Origin: an uncultured Oscillospiraceae bacterium
Lineage (GTDB): Bacteria > Bacillota > Clostridia > Oscillospirales > Acutalibacteraceae
Direction of reading: 5' to 3'
Assembly: GCA_902489595.1 (NCBI GenBank)
Contig: CABUAS010000057.1
Span: forward strand, 1-11,461
DNA: 11,461 nt
Made by a program: the position numbers and the translations under genes. The first letter of the stretch is position 1. Every line of letters begins with the position of its first letter. The notes under the pieces are model-generated. The model ran no database searches. It was not told the DNA's origin and saw nothing but the letters and a program-made list of their open reading frames with translations. Shown in pieces: positions 1 to 7,162 of this stretch.

Positions 1-1
1 T

Positions 2-1342
2 CCTTTCGGTATGAGGGACAAAATAGGTTATGCATTCGGTGATATGGGATGTAACTTTTCATTTCAACTTGTATCATCATATATGTATCTTTTTTACACG
101 CAATGTATAGGGCTCAGTGCAAAGCACTGGGCGTGGATTATCATCGTATCAAAAATATGGGACGCTGTAAATGATGTTTTAATCGGCTCTTTGGTAGACA
201 GAAAGCGGATAAGCAAAAAGAGCAAATTTATGCCGTGGATAAGCATAGGTTCCGTAGGTCTTGTTGTGTTTTCAATTATGATTTTCACACCTGTTACGGG
301 ATTTTCTCAAATCGGCAAAATTCTATGGTGTCTTGCATCTTACTGCCTGTGGTCGGTTGCATACACAATGATTAATGTGCCCTACGGCTCGCTTCATTCC
401 GTTATCACGGAAGACCCGAAACAGCGCACGACACTTTCCACCTTCAGAAGCATCGGTGCCGCTCTTCCTGCAGTTCTTATTATGATACTGCCTAAAGTTG
501 TTTATAAAGACAATGTTTTGTCGGCAAACAGCCTGTTTATTGTTGCGGTTGTATTTTCTATAGCGGCATTTTTCACGTTTTTCGCTTTAAGAAAAATGGT
601 TACGGAGCGTGTTGTGCGTGAAGACAAAGTTGAAAAAGTAAGTTATATTTCAACCGTAAAATCATATTTCACAAACCGTGCTATGATAGGTATAACTATT
701 GCAACAGTTGCTGTTGTTATTTTCTACAACTCATCAATGTCGGTAAACAATCTTATTTTCCAGTTTTATTTCAACGATGCCGAAAAAGCATCGCTTGCAA
801 TGATAGCGTCTTATCTGCCGCTTGTTGCATTTATGCCGTTTGCGTCAAACATTGTTGCAAAAATCGGCAAAAAGAAACTGCTTACCATTTCGGGTCTTGT
901 AAGCGTTATTGCAGGCATTGTTATGCTTGTTCTGCCGATTACGCCTGATTTGAAAGGCATTATAATTTATGTTATAGGATTAATGTTTGTAAACACGGGC
1001 TGCTGCGTTTTTCAGATTATTGTATGGGCAATGGTTGCCGACTGTATTGAAGACAGTTACAGAAAAAAAGGCGTTCGTGAGGAAGGCTCACTTTATGCGC
1101 TATACTCATTTTTCAGAAAACTTGCACAGGGTATCGGCTCAGCTCTTGTGGCACTGTCGCTCAGTTCTGTCGGCTATATTGAAAGTTCGGCAGTACAGAC
1201 GGCAGAGGCATCTGCAAACATTAAAAATCTTTATATCATTCTTTTAATCATCGGCCTTGCCATTATGACTTTATCTATGAAATTTGTTTACAACATCGGT
1301 TTCAAGGAAGAGCAGGAATTCGGCAAGCCTGCTGAAGAATAA
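2..1342 (+). CDS. GPH-family (MelB-like) sugar:cation symporter, probably 5'-partial
   Basis: This is a 12-helix secondary transporter of the glycoside-pentoside-hexuronide family within the major facilitator superfamily. Such proteins bring glycosides or uronides across the cytoplasmic membrane with Na+ or H+. Numbering from the ATG at 11, the sequence shows the family's DxxxD pair in helix 2 (D51 and D55, in WDAVNDVLIG), followed by the basic cytoplasmic loop KFMPW, and then alternating hydrophobic segments to about residue 430. The frame is open upstream of that ATG and reads Pro-Phe-Gly directly before Met-Arg-Asp-Lys. PFGxRDKIGY is the usual way these proteins run into helix 1, so the true start probably lies outside the window. 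The gene ends 14 bp before the GH2 glycosidase, which implies one operon. The family call is secure; the exact sugar cannot be read from the sequence. Confidence 0.9.
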   Translation, partial: PFGMRDKIGYAFGDMGCNFSFQLVSSYMYLFYTQCIGLSAKHWAWIIIVSKIWDAVNDVLIGSLVDRKRISKKSKFMPWISIGSVGLVVFSIMIFTPVTGFSQIGKILWCLASYCLWSVAYTMINVPYGSLHSVITEDPKQRTTLSTFRSIGAALPAVLIMILPKVVYKDNVLSANSLFIVAVVFSIAAFFTFFALRKMVTERVVREDKVEKVSYISTVKSYFTNRAMIGITIATVAVVIFYNSSMSVNNLIFQFYFNDAEKASLAMIASYLPLVAFMPFASNIVAKIGKKKLLTISGLVSVIAGIVMLVLPITPDLKGIIIYVIGLMFVNTGCCVFQIIVWAMVADCIEDSYRKKGVREEGSLYALYSFFRKLAQGIGSALVALSLSSVGYIESSAVQTAEASANIKNLYIILLIIGLAIMTLSMKFVYNIGFKEEQEFGKPAEE

Positions 1343-1356
1343 AAGCGGAGGACAAT

Positions 1357-3603
1357 ATGAGAGATATAAAAAACATTAACGAAAACTGGCAGTTTACAAA
1401 AGAAAAAGAAACCATAACCGTGAATTTGCCGCACACATGGAACGGCACTGACGGCCAGGACGGCGGAAATGATTATTACAGAGGCACCTGCACCTATAAG
1501 AAAACAATTTCAAAAGCAGATTTTCCTCAGGGTGAAGAATTTTATTTACAGATTGACGGTGCAAACTCATCGGCAACCGTATATTTTAACGGCAAAAAAC
1601 TGACTGTTCACCACGGCGGTTATTCCACATTCAGAACAAGACTTGAAAATGTTAAGGACGAAAATGAAATCACTGTTGAGGTTGACAATTCGCCGAACGA
1701 TTTTGTTTATCCCCAGCTTGCCGATTTCACATTTTACGGCGGAATTTACAGAAACGTATCAATAATAGGTGTGCCGAAAAAGCATTTTGACCTTGAATAC
1801 TACGGTGCACCGGGTATTGCCGTTACGCCTGTTGCAAAGGTTAATGACTATGAAGTTACTCTTACTGCTTACTGCGACGGTGAAGTTGAATTCACAGTTT
1901 ATGACGGAGATGAAGTTGTTGAAACTGCAAATGCATCGGGCAAAAACCCGACAGCAATAGTTATTATCAAAAACGCACATTTATGGGACGGAACTGCCGA
2001 CCCGCACCTTTATACGGCTGCGGCAAAACTGATTGAAAACGGTGAGGCTGTTGACGAAATATCGTGCAGATTCGGCTGCCGCAGTTTTGAAATAAATCCA
2101 CAGAAAGGTTTTATTTTAAACGGCAGAGAATATCCGCTTAGAGGTGTTTCAAGGCATCAGGACAGACCTGAAATCGGCAATGCTCTCACCTACGAGCACC
2201 ACAGGGAAGACATTGAACTTATCTGCGAAATGGGTGCGAACACCATTCGCCTTGCCCATTATCAGCACTCGCAGGATTTTTACAATTTGTGTGATGAGAA
2301 AGGACTTATTGTATGGGCGGAAATTCCGTATATTTCAAAGCACCTTGATAACGGAGTTGAAAACACAAAATCACAGATGACGGAACTTGTGTGCCAGAAT
2401 TACAATCATCCGTGTATTGTAACATGGGGACTTTCTAACGAAATTTCAATGAACGGTTCAAGCCGGGCACTGATTGAAAATCACAAAATTCTCAATAATT
2501 TAGTGCACAGCCTTGACAAAACAAGACCTACCACGCAGGCGGTTGTTACAATGTGCCGAACAGATGATGAATATGTGCACATCAGTGATATTCTGTCCTA
2601 CAACCATTATTTCGGATGGTACGGCGGCAATGTTCATATGTATGGCCCTTGGTTTGATGATTTTCATAAAAAATACCCTAACAAGGCAATCGGCATCAGT
2701 GAATACGGCTGTGAAGCGCTGAACTGGCACACATCAGAACCCGAACAGGGCGACTATACGGAAGAGTATCAGGCTTATTACCACGAGGAAGTTATTAAAC
2801 AGATTATTGACAGACCGTATTTATGGGCAACGCACGTTTGGAATATGTTTGACTTTGCCGCTGATTCAAGAGCCGAGGGCGGCGAAAACGGTATGAACCA
2901 TAAAGGACTTGTAACATTTGACCGAAAATATAAAAAAGACAGTTTTTATGCATATCAGGCATGGCTTTCAGACAAGCCGATGCTGCACATCTGCGGCAAA
3001 AGATATGTTGACAGGGTTGAAGACGTTACAAAAATCACAGTTTATTCAAACGCAGATGAAGTAGAACTTTTCGCAAACGGTAAAAGCGTCGGAAAACAGA
3101 CAAAAGGCAAATACCCGTTCTTCTGTTTTGAAGTGAAAAATGAGGGCGAAACCGTTATTACTGCCAAGGCAGGAGAACTGACCGACGAAAGCAAAATCAG
3201 GAAAGTTGACAAATTCAACGAAGATTACAGACTGAAAGAAGAAAATGCCGTAATAAACTGGTTTGAGATAGACACGCCGACAGGCTATTTCTCCGTAAAC
3301 GACACCATCGGCGATATTCTTGCCACCTTCAAAGGCAAAATCTTTGCACTGAGAGTAATAAAACTGCTTAAATCAAGTTTTGCCGACAAGCCGAAAGATG
3401 AAAATAAAAAGCCTGAGAAAAAGGAAAAGAAAAAAGGCGGCGGTCTTTCAATTATGGGATTTTCGCTCAACAAAACAATGCTTGAACTCGGCAAAGGTTT
3501 CACCGTTAAGCGTGCAATGATGATGGCAAACGGAATGTTTACAAAAGAGCAGATTCTCGAAATCAACAGAATGCTCAACAAAATCAAAAAGCCTAAAAAA
3601 TAA
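1357..3603 (+). CDS. Glycoside hydrolase family 2 protein (beta-galactosidase/beta-glucuronidase type)
   Basis: This is a 748-residue retaining beta-glycosidase. It has no signal peptide, so it should act in the cytoplasm on sugar imported by the upstream symporter. Domain order is the GH2 sugar-binding jelly roll (about 10-150), the Ig-like middle domain (about 155-245), the TIM barrel (about 248-540) and a C-terminal beta-sandwich (about 558-650). Visible motifs are HQDR at 267-270, the predicted acid/base E362 in WGLSNE, and the predicted nucleophile E449 in GISEYG. The NE...EYG pair is intact, so the enzyme is probably active. The start has a good ribosome site (CGGAGGA, 1346-1352). An unusual tail follows residue 676: a Lys-rich linker (677-693), three glycines, and a helical segment ending in KPKK. 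Activity could be beta-galactosidase or beta-glucuronidase; the HQDR and GISEYG context does not settle which. Confidence 0.92.
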   Translation: MRDIKNINENWQFTKEKETITVNLPHTWNGTDGQDGGNDYYRGTCTYKKTISKADFPQGEEFYLQIDGANSSATVYFNGKKLTVHHGGYSTFRTRLENVKDENEITVEVDNSPNDFVYPQLADFTFYGGIYRNVSIIGVPKKHFDLEYYGAPGIAVTPVAKVNDYEVTLTAYCDGEVEFTVYDGDEVVETANASGKNPTAIVIIKNAHLWDGTADPHLYTAAAKLIENGEAVDEISCRFGCRSFEINPQKGFILNGREYPLRGVSRHQDRPEIGNALTYEHHREDIELICEMGANTIRLAHYQHSQDFYNLCDEKGLIVWAEIPYISKHLDNGVENTKSQMTELVCQNYNHPCIVTWGLSNEISMNGSSRALIENHKILNNLVHSLDKTRPTTQAVVTMCRTDDEYVHISDILSYNHYFGWYGGNVHMYGPWFDDFHKKYPNKAIGISEYGCEALNWHTSEPEQGDYTEEYQAYYHEEVIKQIIDRPYLWATHVWNMFDFAADSRAEGGENGMNHKGLVTFDRKYKKDSFYAYQAWLSDKPMLHICGKRYVDRVEDVTKITVYSNADEVELFANGKSVGKQTKGKYPFFCFEVKNEGETVITAKAGELTDESKIRKVDKFNEDYRLKEENAVINWFEIDTPTGYFSVNDTIGDILATFKGKIFALRVIKLLKSSFADKPKDENKKPEKKEKKKGGGLSIMGFSLNKTMLELGKGFTVKRAMMMANGMFTKEQILEINRMLNKIKKPKK

Positions 3604-3613
3604 GAAAAGATAC

Positions 3614-3648
3614 AATAAAATGACCGACAGAGAGTCGGTCATTTTATT
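3614..3648 (+). terminator. Intrinsic terminator after the GH2 gene
   Basis: A perfect 15-bp inverted repeat (arms 3614-3628 and 3634-3648) with an AGAGA loop starts 11 bp after the GH2 stop codon. The GC core is TGACCGAC/GTCGGTCA. The arm ends in TTTTATTT, giving the U-run on the plus strand. The opposite arm is A-rich, so the hairpin could also stop minus-strand transcription arriving from the orphan gene at 3789-4082. Confidence 0.88.
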
Positions 3649-3676
3649 TATTATTAAGTTAACGGGAGGGCACGGA

Positions 3677-3757
3677 GAATTTGCAATTCGGCAGACCCTT
3701 TTGTCTGCTACGCAGACATTTCCCCTAATAGGGGAATAACCTCCCCTACTGTAGGGG
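3677..3757. repeat. Compound extragenic palindromic element (four hairpins)
   Basis: Four small inverted repeats lie head to tail in a non-coding stretch. They are GAATT-tgc-AATTC (3677-3689), TGTCTGC-tac-GCAGACA (3702-3718), TTCCCCTA-a-TAGGGGAA (3720-3736) and CCCCTAC-t-GTAGGGG (3743-3757). An extra GCAGAC at 3691-3696 could compete for pairing in the second hairpin. There is no transposase frame. The build resembles the dispersed palindromic repeats that litter intergenic DNA of many gut clostridia; its copy number in this genome cannot be seen from one window. Confidence 0.65.
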
Positions 3758-3788
3758 GTTGTCTTTAACGACCCTAAAACATCTACTC

Positions 3789-4082
3789 CTACAAATCAAT
3801 TCTTTTCAACTGCACTAACTGAGCATCTTTACCGTTACAGCCGTATGTATAAACCACTATAAAATTTTCATCGGCTGCTACGCCGTAACATCTGTCACTG
3901 CCGTCAATATCAATCTGATTGGCATAATATTTTTTATTGTCATCAAGCAATTTGGCAAATTTTCCGCTCGGCAGTTCTACCTCTAAATTAAGATAACTGC
4001 CATCCATTAAATTAAGTGAATTAAAATTATCAAACTCTTTAATTCCTAAACTTTTAATTTTTTTTAACAATTTTTCCTGCAT
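3789..4082 (-). CDS. Small hypothetical protein (97 aa)
   Basis: I do not recognise this protein. It is soluble, with no signal peptide or membrane span. It has a basic N-terminal helix (MQEKLLKKIKSLG), a middle part with mixed charge, and a likely beta-rich second half (LNLEVELPSGKFAKLL, then ENFIVVYTYG). I place the start at 4082 because AAAGGAG sits 8 bp upstream (4091-4097 on the plus strand). The reading frame could open 15 codons earlier at 4127, but those codons fall in a palindromic repeat and lack a ribosome site. It lies downstream of the membrane-protein operon on the same strand, 68 bp from the previous stop codon, and is bounded by two unrelated repeat elements. Whether it shares the operon transcript is unclear. 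The strong ribosome site supports a real gene. Confidence 0.65.
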   Translation of the reverse strand: MQEKLLKKIKSLGIKEFDNFNSLNLMDGSYLNLEVELPSGKFAKLLDDNKKYYANQIDIDGSDRCYGVAADENFIVVYTYGCNGKDAQLVQLKRIDL

Positions 4083-4104
4083 AAATTTTTCTCCTTTATT
4101 TTTT

Positions 4105-4133
4105 ACGGTGCGTCGGGGACGCCGCACCCTACG
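4105..4133. repeat. GC-rich extragenic palindrome
   Basis: GGTGCG (4107-4112) and CGCACC (4123-4128) pair around TCGGGGACGC, with an alternative inner pairing GCGTC/GACGC. On the minus strand it reads as a TAGGGTGCGGCGTCCCCG-type element, familiar from intergenic regions of gut clostridia. It is much more GC-rich than its A/T-rich flanks. It lies between the stop of the membrane-protein operon and the ribosome site of the orphan gene. No T-run follows on either strand, so it is not a standard terminator. Confidence 0.6.
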
Positions 4134-4150
4134 AATAAATGTGCAAGTAA

Positions 4151-4807
4151 CTATTTTACTATACCCTTTTTAAACATAATATGTGCACCGAGGAGCGATA
4201 CAATTACGCCGATAGGAATAAGCACGCCCGTGCCGAGTTTGCCGCTGAAAATAAGTATAACCGTCAGCACGGCAATCGGAAGTATTGATATTTTCCAGTG
4301 CTTTGCAAGATATGATGCGCAAAGTGCACCAAAAAGCGCAGGCGTTACCTGCTGAAAAGCAGGCGCAAACGGTGAATCCGCATCTGTAATTTTATGCAGA
4401 ACAGGATAAAACGCAAGCACGCTGACTGCAATAATCGCCGTTGTAACGATTGACGAAACGGCAATTGAAATCGTTGAAATAACCTCACCCTCTTCACTGT
4501 TTGGCTCAACATCGGCACTTTCCATTGCACTGAGAGCAACAGGCAGTTTAAGATTTGTAATATTGCCCGTTACAAAACCAAGATAAGTTCCTCCCGTACC
4601 GAGCAGAGGTGAATAGGTAAGCACTTCAAGAACGGCGGTAGGATAAAAAACAAGCGCAACAGTTGAAAGACCTTTTGCAATCATGCCGAACTTAGGTGAA
4701 ACACCGAGATGCCAGCATATCAAAGCAGGAATTGCCACAAAAATGCAAAGTGTTGCCACCGTCCATATTTTGCCGTAGGTATGGGTTTTATTGATATAGT
4801 CTTTCAT
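4151..4807 (-). CDS. Multi-span membrane protein, partner of the DUF5058 protein (218 aa)
   Basis: This integral membrane protein has about six hydrophobic segments (near 13-35, 46-64, 110-137, 151-167, 173-190 and 191-212). Between segments 2 and 3 is a Gly/Ser/Asn-rich stretch (SPLLGTGGTYLGF, then TGNITNLKLP, residues 66-89) and an acidic cytoplasmic-type loop (98-108). Such a polar glycine loop in a small permease is a plausible substrate site, but that is inference. The start is set at 4807 because GGAGGGG precedes it closely. The frame extends 21 codons further upstream, but that would overlap the neighbour's coding end. The gene begins 1 bp after the DUF5058 stop codon, implying translational coupling and a joint complex. 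I recognise it as a conserved clostridial type but cannot name a characterised family. Confidence 0.82.
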   Translation of the reverse strand: MKDYINKTHTYGKIWTVATLCIFVAIPALICWHLGVSPKFGMIAKGLSTVALVFYPTAVLEVLTYSPLLGTGGTYLGFVTGNITNLKLPVALSAMESADVEPNSEEGEVISTISIAVSSIVTTAIIAVSVLAFYPVLHKITDADSPFAPAFQQVTPALFGALCASYLAKHWKISILPIAVLTVILIFSGKLGTGVLIPIGVIVSLLGAHIMFKKGIVK

Positions 4808-4808
4808 A

Positions 4809-5579
4809 TTAACCCCTCCATTCAAAGAACGCAATATCCTGCGGCAGCACCTGCGCCATAACCATAACAAGCACCATTGCGCCGATCATTGCAAGCGGCA
4901 TTGCAAAACTTTCAAGCCATTTCATTTTCGGGAGCGTGGACAATTTCTGCAAAATCAGCATCAGCACAACCGAAAAGATAAGTGCAGAAACCGAGAGCAG
5001 ACCTGCTCCGTCGCCTGTAATTTCCTTCTCACCCTGTCCTGCTATTGCCCTTGCAACAAAAGCGGCAATCAGACCGATGAATGCGGCGGCGCTCATAACC
5101 GATGACCAAGCACTGTTTTTTGATGCGGCTTTGCCGATTTTGGACTGAACCTTTTTAAGAAATATGGGAATTAACACAAGCGGCATAATTGAGCCAAGCG
5201 TCATAACCCACGCAACCGTACCGAACACCTCGGGGTCGGTAATCGGATTTGCAATACCACCAGTAAGTCCATACGCCTCAATGGCGTTTGTTGCCGCCGT
5301 AACCTCATAGGAAATATTGCCGATAACGGTAAGCCTTATCCAGGGAAGAACATAACCAAGACCTGCGGAAAGCGTTAAAACCGTTGCAACAATGCCGATT
5401 GCAGGCGCAACAGTAAACAAACCCGATGATACAACTGTGCTTTTAATCGTTGAATTCTCAATACCGAGTTGCTTTGCCCTTTTCATTGCCCTTACAAGAA
5501 AGAAAACCGCCTGAGAAATAACAAGTGCAACGATAACAAGGGCGATGATTATCATAAATTTATCTTCTTTAAAGTCCAT
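4809..5579 (-). CDS. DUF5058-family membrane protein (256 aa)
   Basis: This integral membrane protein of uncharacterised function resembles the DUF5058 family, common in clostridia. It has about six hydrophobic segments (near 8-30, 50-76, 116-140, 160-180, 192-212 and 222-244). The most family-like part is the stretch GLFTVAPAIGIV to PWIRLTVIGNISYE (about 53-92), followed later by FGTVAWVMTLGSI (119-131). Length and layout fit the family. Its ribosome site (TAGGGGGA) overlaps the stop codon of the peptidase gene 9 bp upstream, so translation of the two is probably coupled. With the following membrane protein it may form a two-component permease that takes up a substrate or product of the peptidase; this role is inferred from context only. 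The family name is from recognition of sequence style, not from a search. Confidence 0.8.
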   Translation of the reverse strand: MDFKEDKFMIIIALVIVALVISQAVFFLVRAMKRAKQLGIENSTIKSTVVSSGLFTVAPAIGIVATVLTLSAGLGYVLPWIRLTVIGNISYEVTAATNAIEAYGLTGGIANPITDPEVFGTVAWVMTLGSIMPLVLIPIFLKKVQSKIGKAASKNSAWSSVMSAAAFIGLIAAFVARAIAGQGEKEITGDGAGLLSVSALIFSVVLMLILQKLSTLPKMKWLESFAMPLAMIGAMVLVMVMAQVLPQDIAFFEWRG

Positions 5580-5588
5580 AATTTCCCC

Positions 5589-7061
5589 CTACTCTGCCGT
5601 CATAATTCTGATATAACGCTTGAAAAATGTTATACCCTGCGTCAACTGCTCAACAGGTATTCTTTCGTTCGTTGAATGCGTTGTAAGCAGTAAAGCAGTG
5701 CTGACCGTAAACGGAGCAAATCTGTAAATATTCGAGCACACATTTTCGTAATTATATGCATCTGTGCCACCCATAACAAGATACGGCGCAACGATATTTT
5801 TGCTGTCAATCGCAGTAGAAAGTCGGCTTAAGGTTTCAAATGCTCTTGTGTCTGTAGGTGAAATCAGGCTCGGCTCTTTGCCCTTTATAAATTCAATTTC
5901 AACATTTTCACCGCCCATATATTTTTCAATATGACGGCGGACATCTTCAATACTCTCACCCGGCATAATTCTGAAATTAACTGTTACACTTGCATTCTGC
6001 GGCAGAACATTTGCGGCAGGTGAGCCGCTTGACATTGTAACGGCAGTTGTTGTTCTGACAAGCGATGCGGCAGGCGGAATTTTTGTCATTATTTTAAGCA
6101 ATAACGGTTTCAAAAGCCACAGATTGCACAGAACAAATCTGCCGATATACGATGTTCTTCTGCCAATCATTGTAAAGAGATTATATACAAACGGCAGCAG
6201 TTTCGCCTTAAACTGATGCTTTTCAAGATTGAGTACTTTCTCAGACAGAATACCGATAGCCGTGTGTTTTGGCGGCTGAGATGAATGACCGCCTCTTGCC
6301 TTATAAGTAATCTTAAAATCGGCATATCCCTTTTCTGCAACGCCAATGCCCGTTAAATTCGCATCAAGAATTCCTTTAACATTTGCATTCAGCATTGCGC
6401 CGCCCTCGTCAACAACGCTGTCAAGGTGAACACCCTTTTCCTCAAGTTTTTTGGCAAGCTCGTGAGCACCGTTATTTGAGCCTGCAACAATCTCCTCATT
6501 ATGACCGAAGCAAAGATATACACTTCTTACAGGCTGATAGCCCTCTTCAAGCAGAGTCTCAACACTCTCCATAAGGCTGATGAGGTGATTTTTCATATCA
6601 AGCGCACCCCTGCCCCAGATAAACTCACCGTCATTATAGCCCTCAAACGGCGGATGCTCCCAGTCGCTCTCAGTGCCCTCTGAAATCGGCACAACATCCT
6701 GATGTGCAAGAAATGCAATCGGGTCAAGACTTTCATCACTGCCCTGCCAGAAATACAAAAGACTTGCCGCAGACACTTTTTCAACGCTCAGATTTTTGTG
6801 CACAAGCGGATAGGAGGTTTTAAGGAATTCGTGAAATTTTTCAAATTCGCCCCAATCCGTTTCACTGTCATCTGCATGTGAAATAGTTTTAATTTTAATA
6901 GCGTCAGAAAGATTTTTCTGTGCCCTGTCGGAATTTACGGCTTCATCTGCAAACTCCTCGCTGACAGGCGCCTCGCTTTTAAAGAAAGCCGCCCTGATTA
7001 ATGTTATCACAATGAACACTGCCAAAATGCCCAAAGCAATAAGCAAAATTGTTTTCACCAT
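5589..7061 (-). CDS. Membrane-anchored M20-family metallopeptidase (PM20D1/CPS1-like)
   Basis: This is a di-zinc amidohydrolase of the M20 family, which cleaves C-terminal or N-acyl amide bonds of peptides and acylated amino acids. The 490-residue protein starts with one hydrophobic helix (about 4-26) as a membrane anchor. All metal and catalytic residues appear present: H120 and D122 in AHQDVVP, bridging D155 in GRGALDMKN, catalytic E189 and ligand E190 in GHNEE, D218 in VVDEGG, and H462 in TTHSTNE. GGHSS at 257-261 marks the inserted dimerisation domain. The anchor, the length and the GRGALDMK/FGHNEE motifs resemble yeast carboxypeptidase S and animal PM20D1. It is the first gene of a three-gene operon with two membrane proteins. 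Ribosome site GGAGGG (7068-7073) supports the start. Which side of the membrane the catalytic domain faces is not clear from the flanking charges. Confidence 0.92.
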   Translation of the reverse strand: MVKTILLIALGILAVFIVITLIRAAFFKSEAPVSEEFADEAVNSDRAQKNLSDAIKIKTISHADDSETDWGEFEKFHEFLKTSYPLVHKNLSVEKVSAASLLYFWQGSDESLDPIAFLAHQDVVPISEGTESDWEHPPFEGYNDGEFIWGRGALDMKNHLISLMESVETLLEEGYQPVRSVYLCFGHNEEIVAGSNNGAHELAKKLEEKGVHLDSVVDEGGAMLNANVKGILDANLTGIGVAEKGYADFKITYKARGGHSSQPPKHTAIGILSEKVLNLEKHQFKAKLLPFVYNLFTMIGRRTSYIGRFVLCNLWLLKPLLLKIMTKIPPAASLVRTTTAVTMSSGSPAANVLPQNASVTVNFRIMPGESIEDVRRHIEKYMGGENVEIEFIKGKEPSLISPTDTRAFETLSRLSTAIDSKNIVAPYLVMGGTDAYNYENVCSNIYRFAPFTVSTALLLTTHSTNERIPVEQLTQGITFFKRYIRIMTAE

Positions 7062-7090
7062 ATTTATCCCTCCAAATATTCTATATTTTC

Positions 7091-7119
7091 ATTATATACC
7101 ATTTTTCAAATAAAGGAAA
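7091..7119 (-). promoter_or_regulatory. Promoter of the M20/DUF5058 operon
   Basis: On the minus strand a perfect TATAAT (7096 to 7091) lies 30 bp upstream of the peptidase start. The hexamer 17 bp further upstream, TTTCCT (7119 to 7114), is a poor -35 match. A start site near 7084 would give a leader of about 23 nt carrying the GGAGGG ribosome site. The promoter sits directly downstream of the terminator of the preceding gene, so the operon is an independent transcription unit. Confidence 0.55.
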
Positions 7120-7123
7120 GCAC

Positions 7124-7151
7124 AAAAAGCACTATGCAAAATTACATAGTG
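7124..7151 (-). terminator. Intrinsic terminator of the HD-like gene
   Basis: On the minus strand CACTATG (7151 to 7145) pairs with CATAGTG (7136 to 7130) across an 8-nt loop, followed by C and then TTTTT (7128 to 7124). It lies 12 bp after the stop codon of the gene at 7163-7552. The stem is only 7 bp and AT-rich, so it may be leaky. Confidence 0.7.
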
Positions 7152-7162
7152 TTCTAAATAAA

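Noticed and set aside
3285..3642. Minus-strand open frames opposite the GH2 tail
   Set aside because: They come from the Lys-rich AAA/AAG run read in reverse as Phe/Leu/Ser and would cross the terminator.
4083..4127. 15-codon upstream extension of the orphan gene
   Set aside because: The codons fall in the GC-rich palindrome, lack a ribosome site, and the downstream ATG has AAAGGAG at good distance.
4808..4870. 21-codon upstream extension of the second membrane protein
   Set aside because: It would overlap the end of the DUF5058 gene and gives an Arg/Cys-rich, unnatural N-terminus; GGAGGGG marks the start at 4807.
7062..7162. Riboswitch or leader RNA before the M20 operon
   Set aside because: The leader is predicted at about 23 nt, and the only hairpin there is the preceding gene's terminator.
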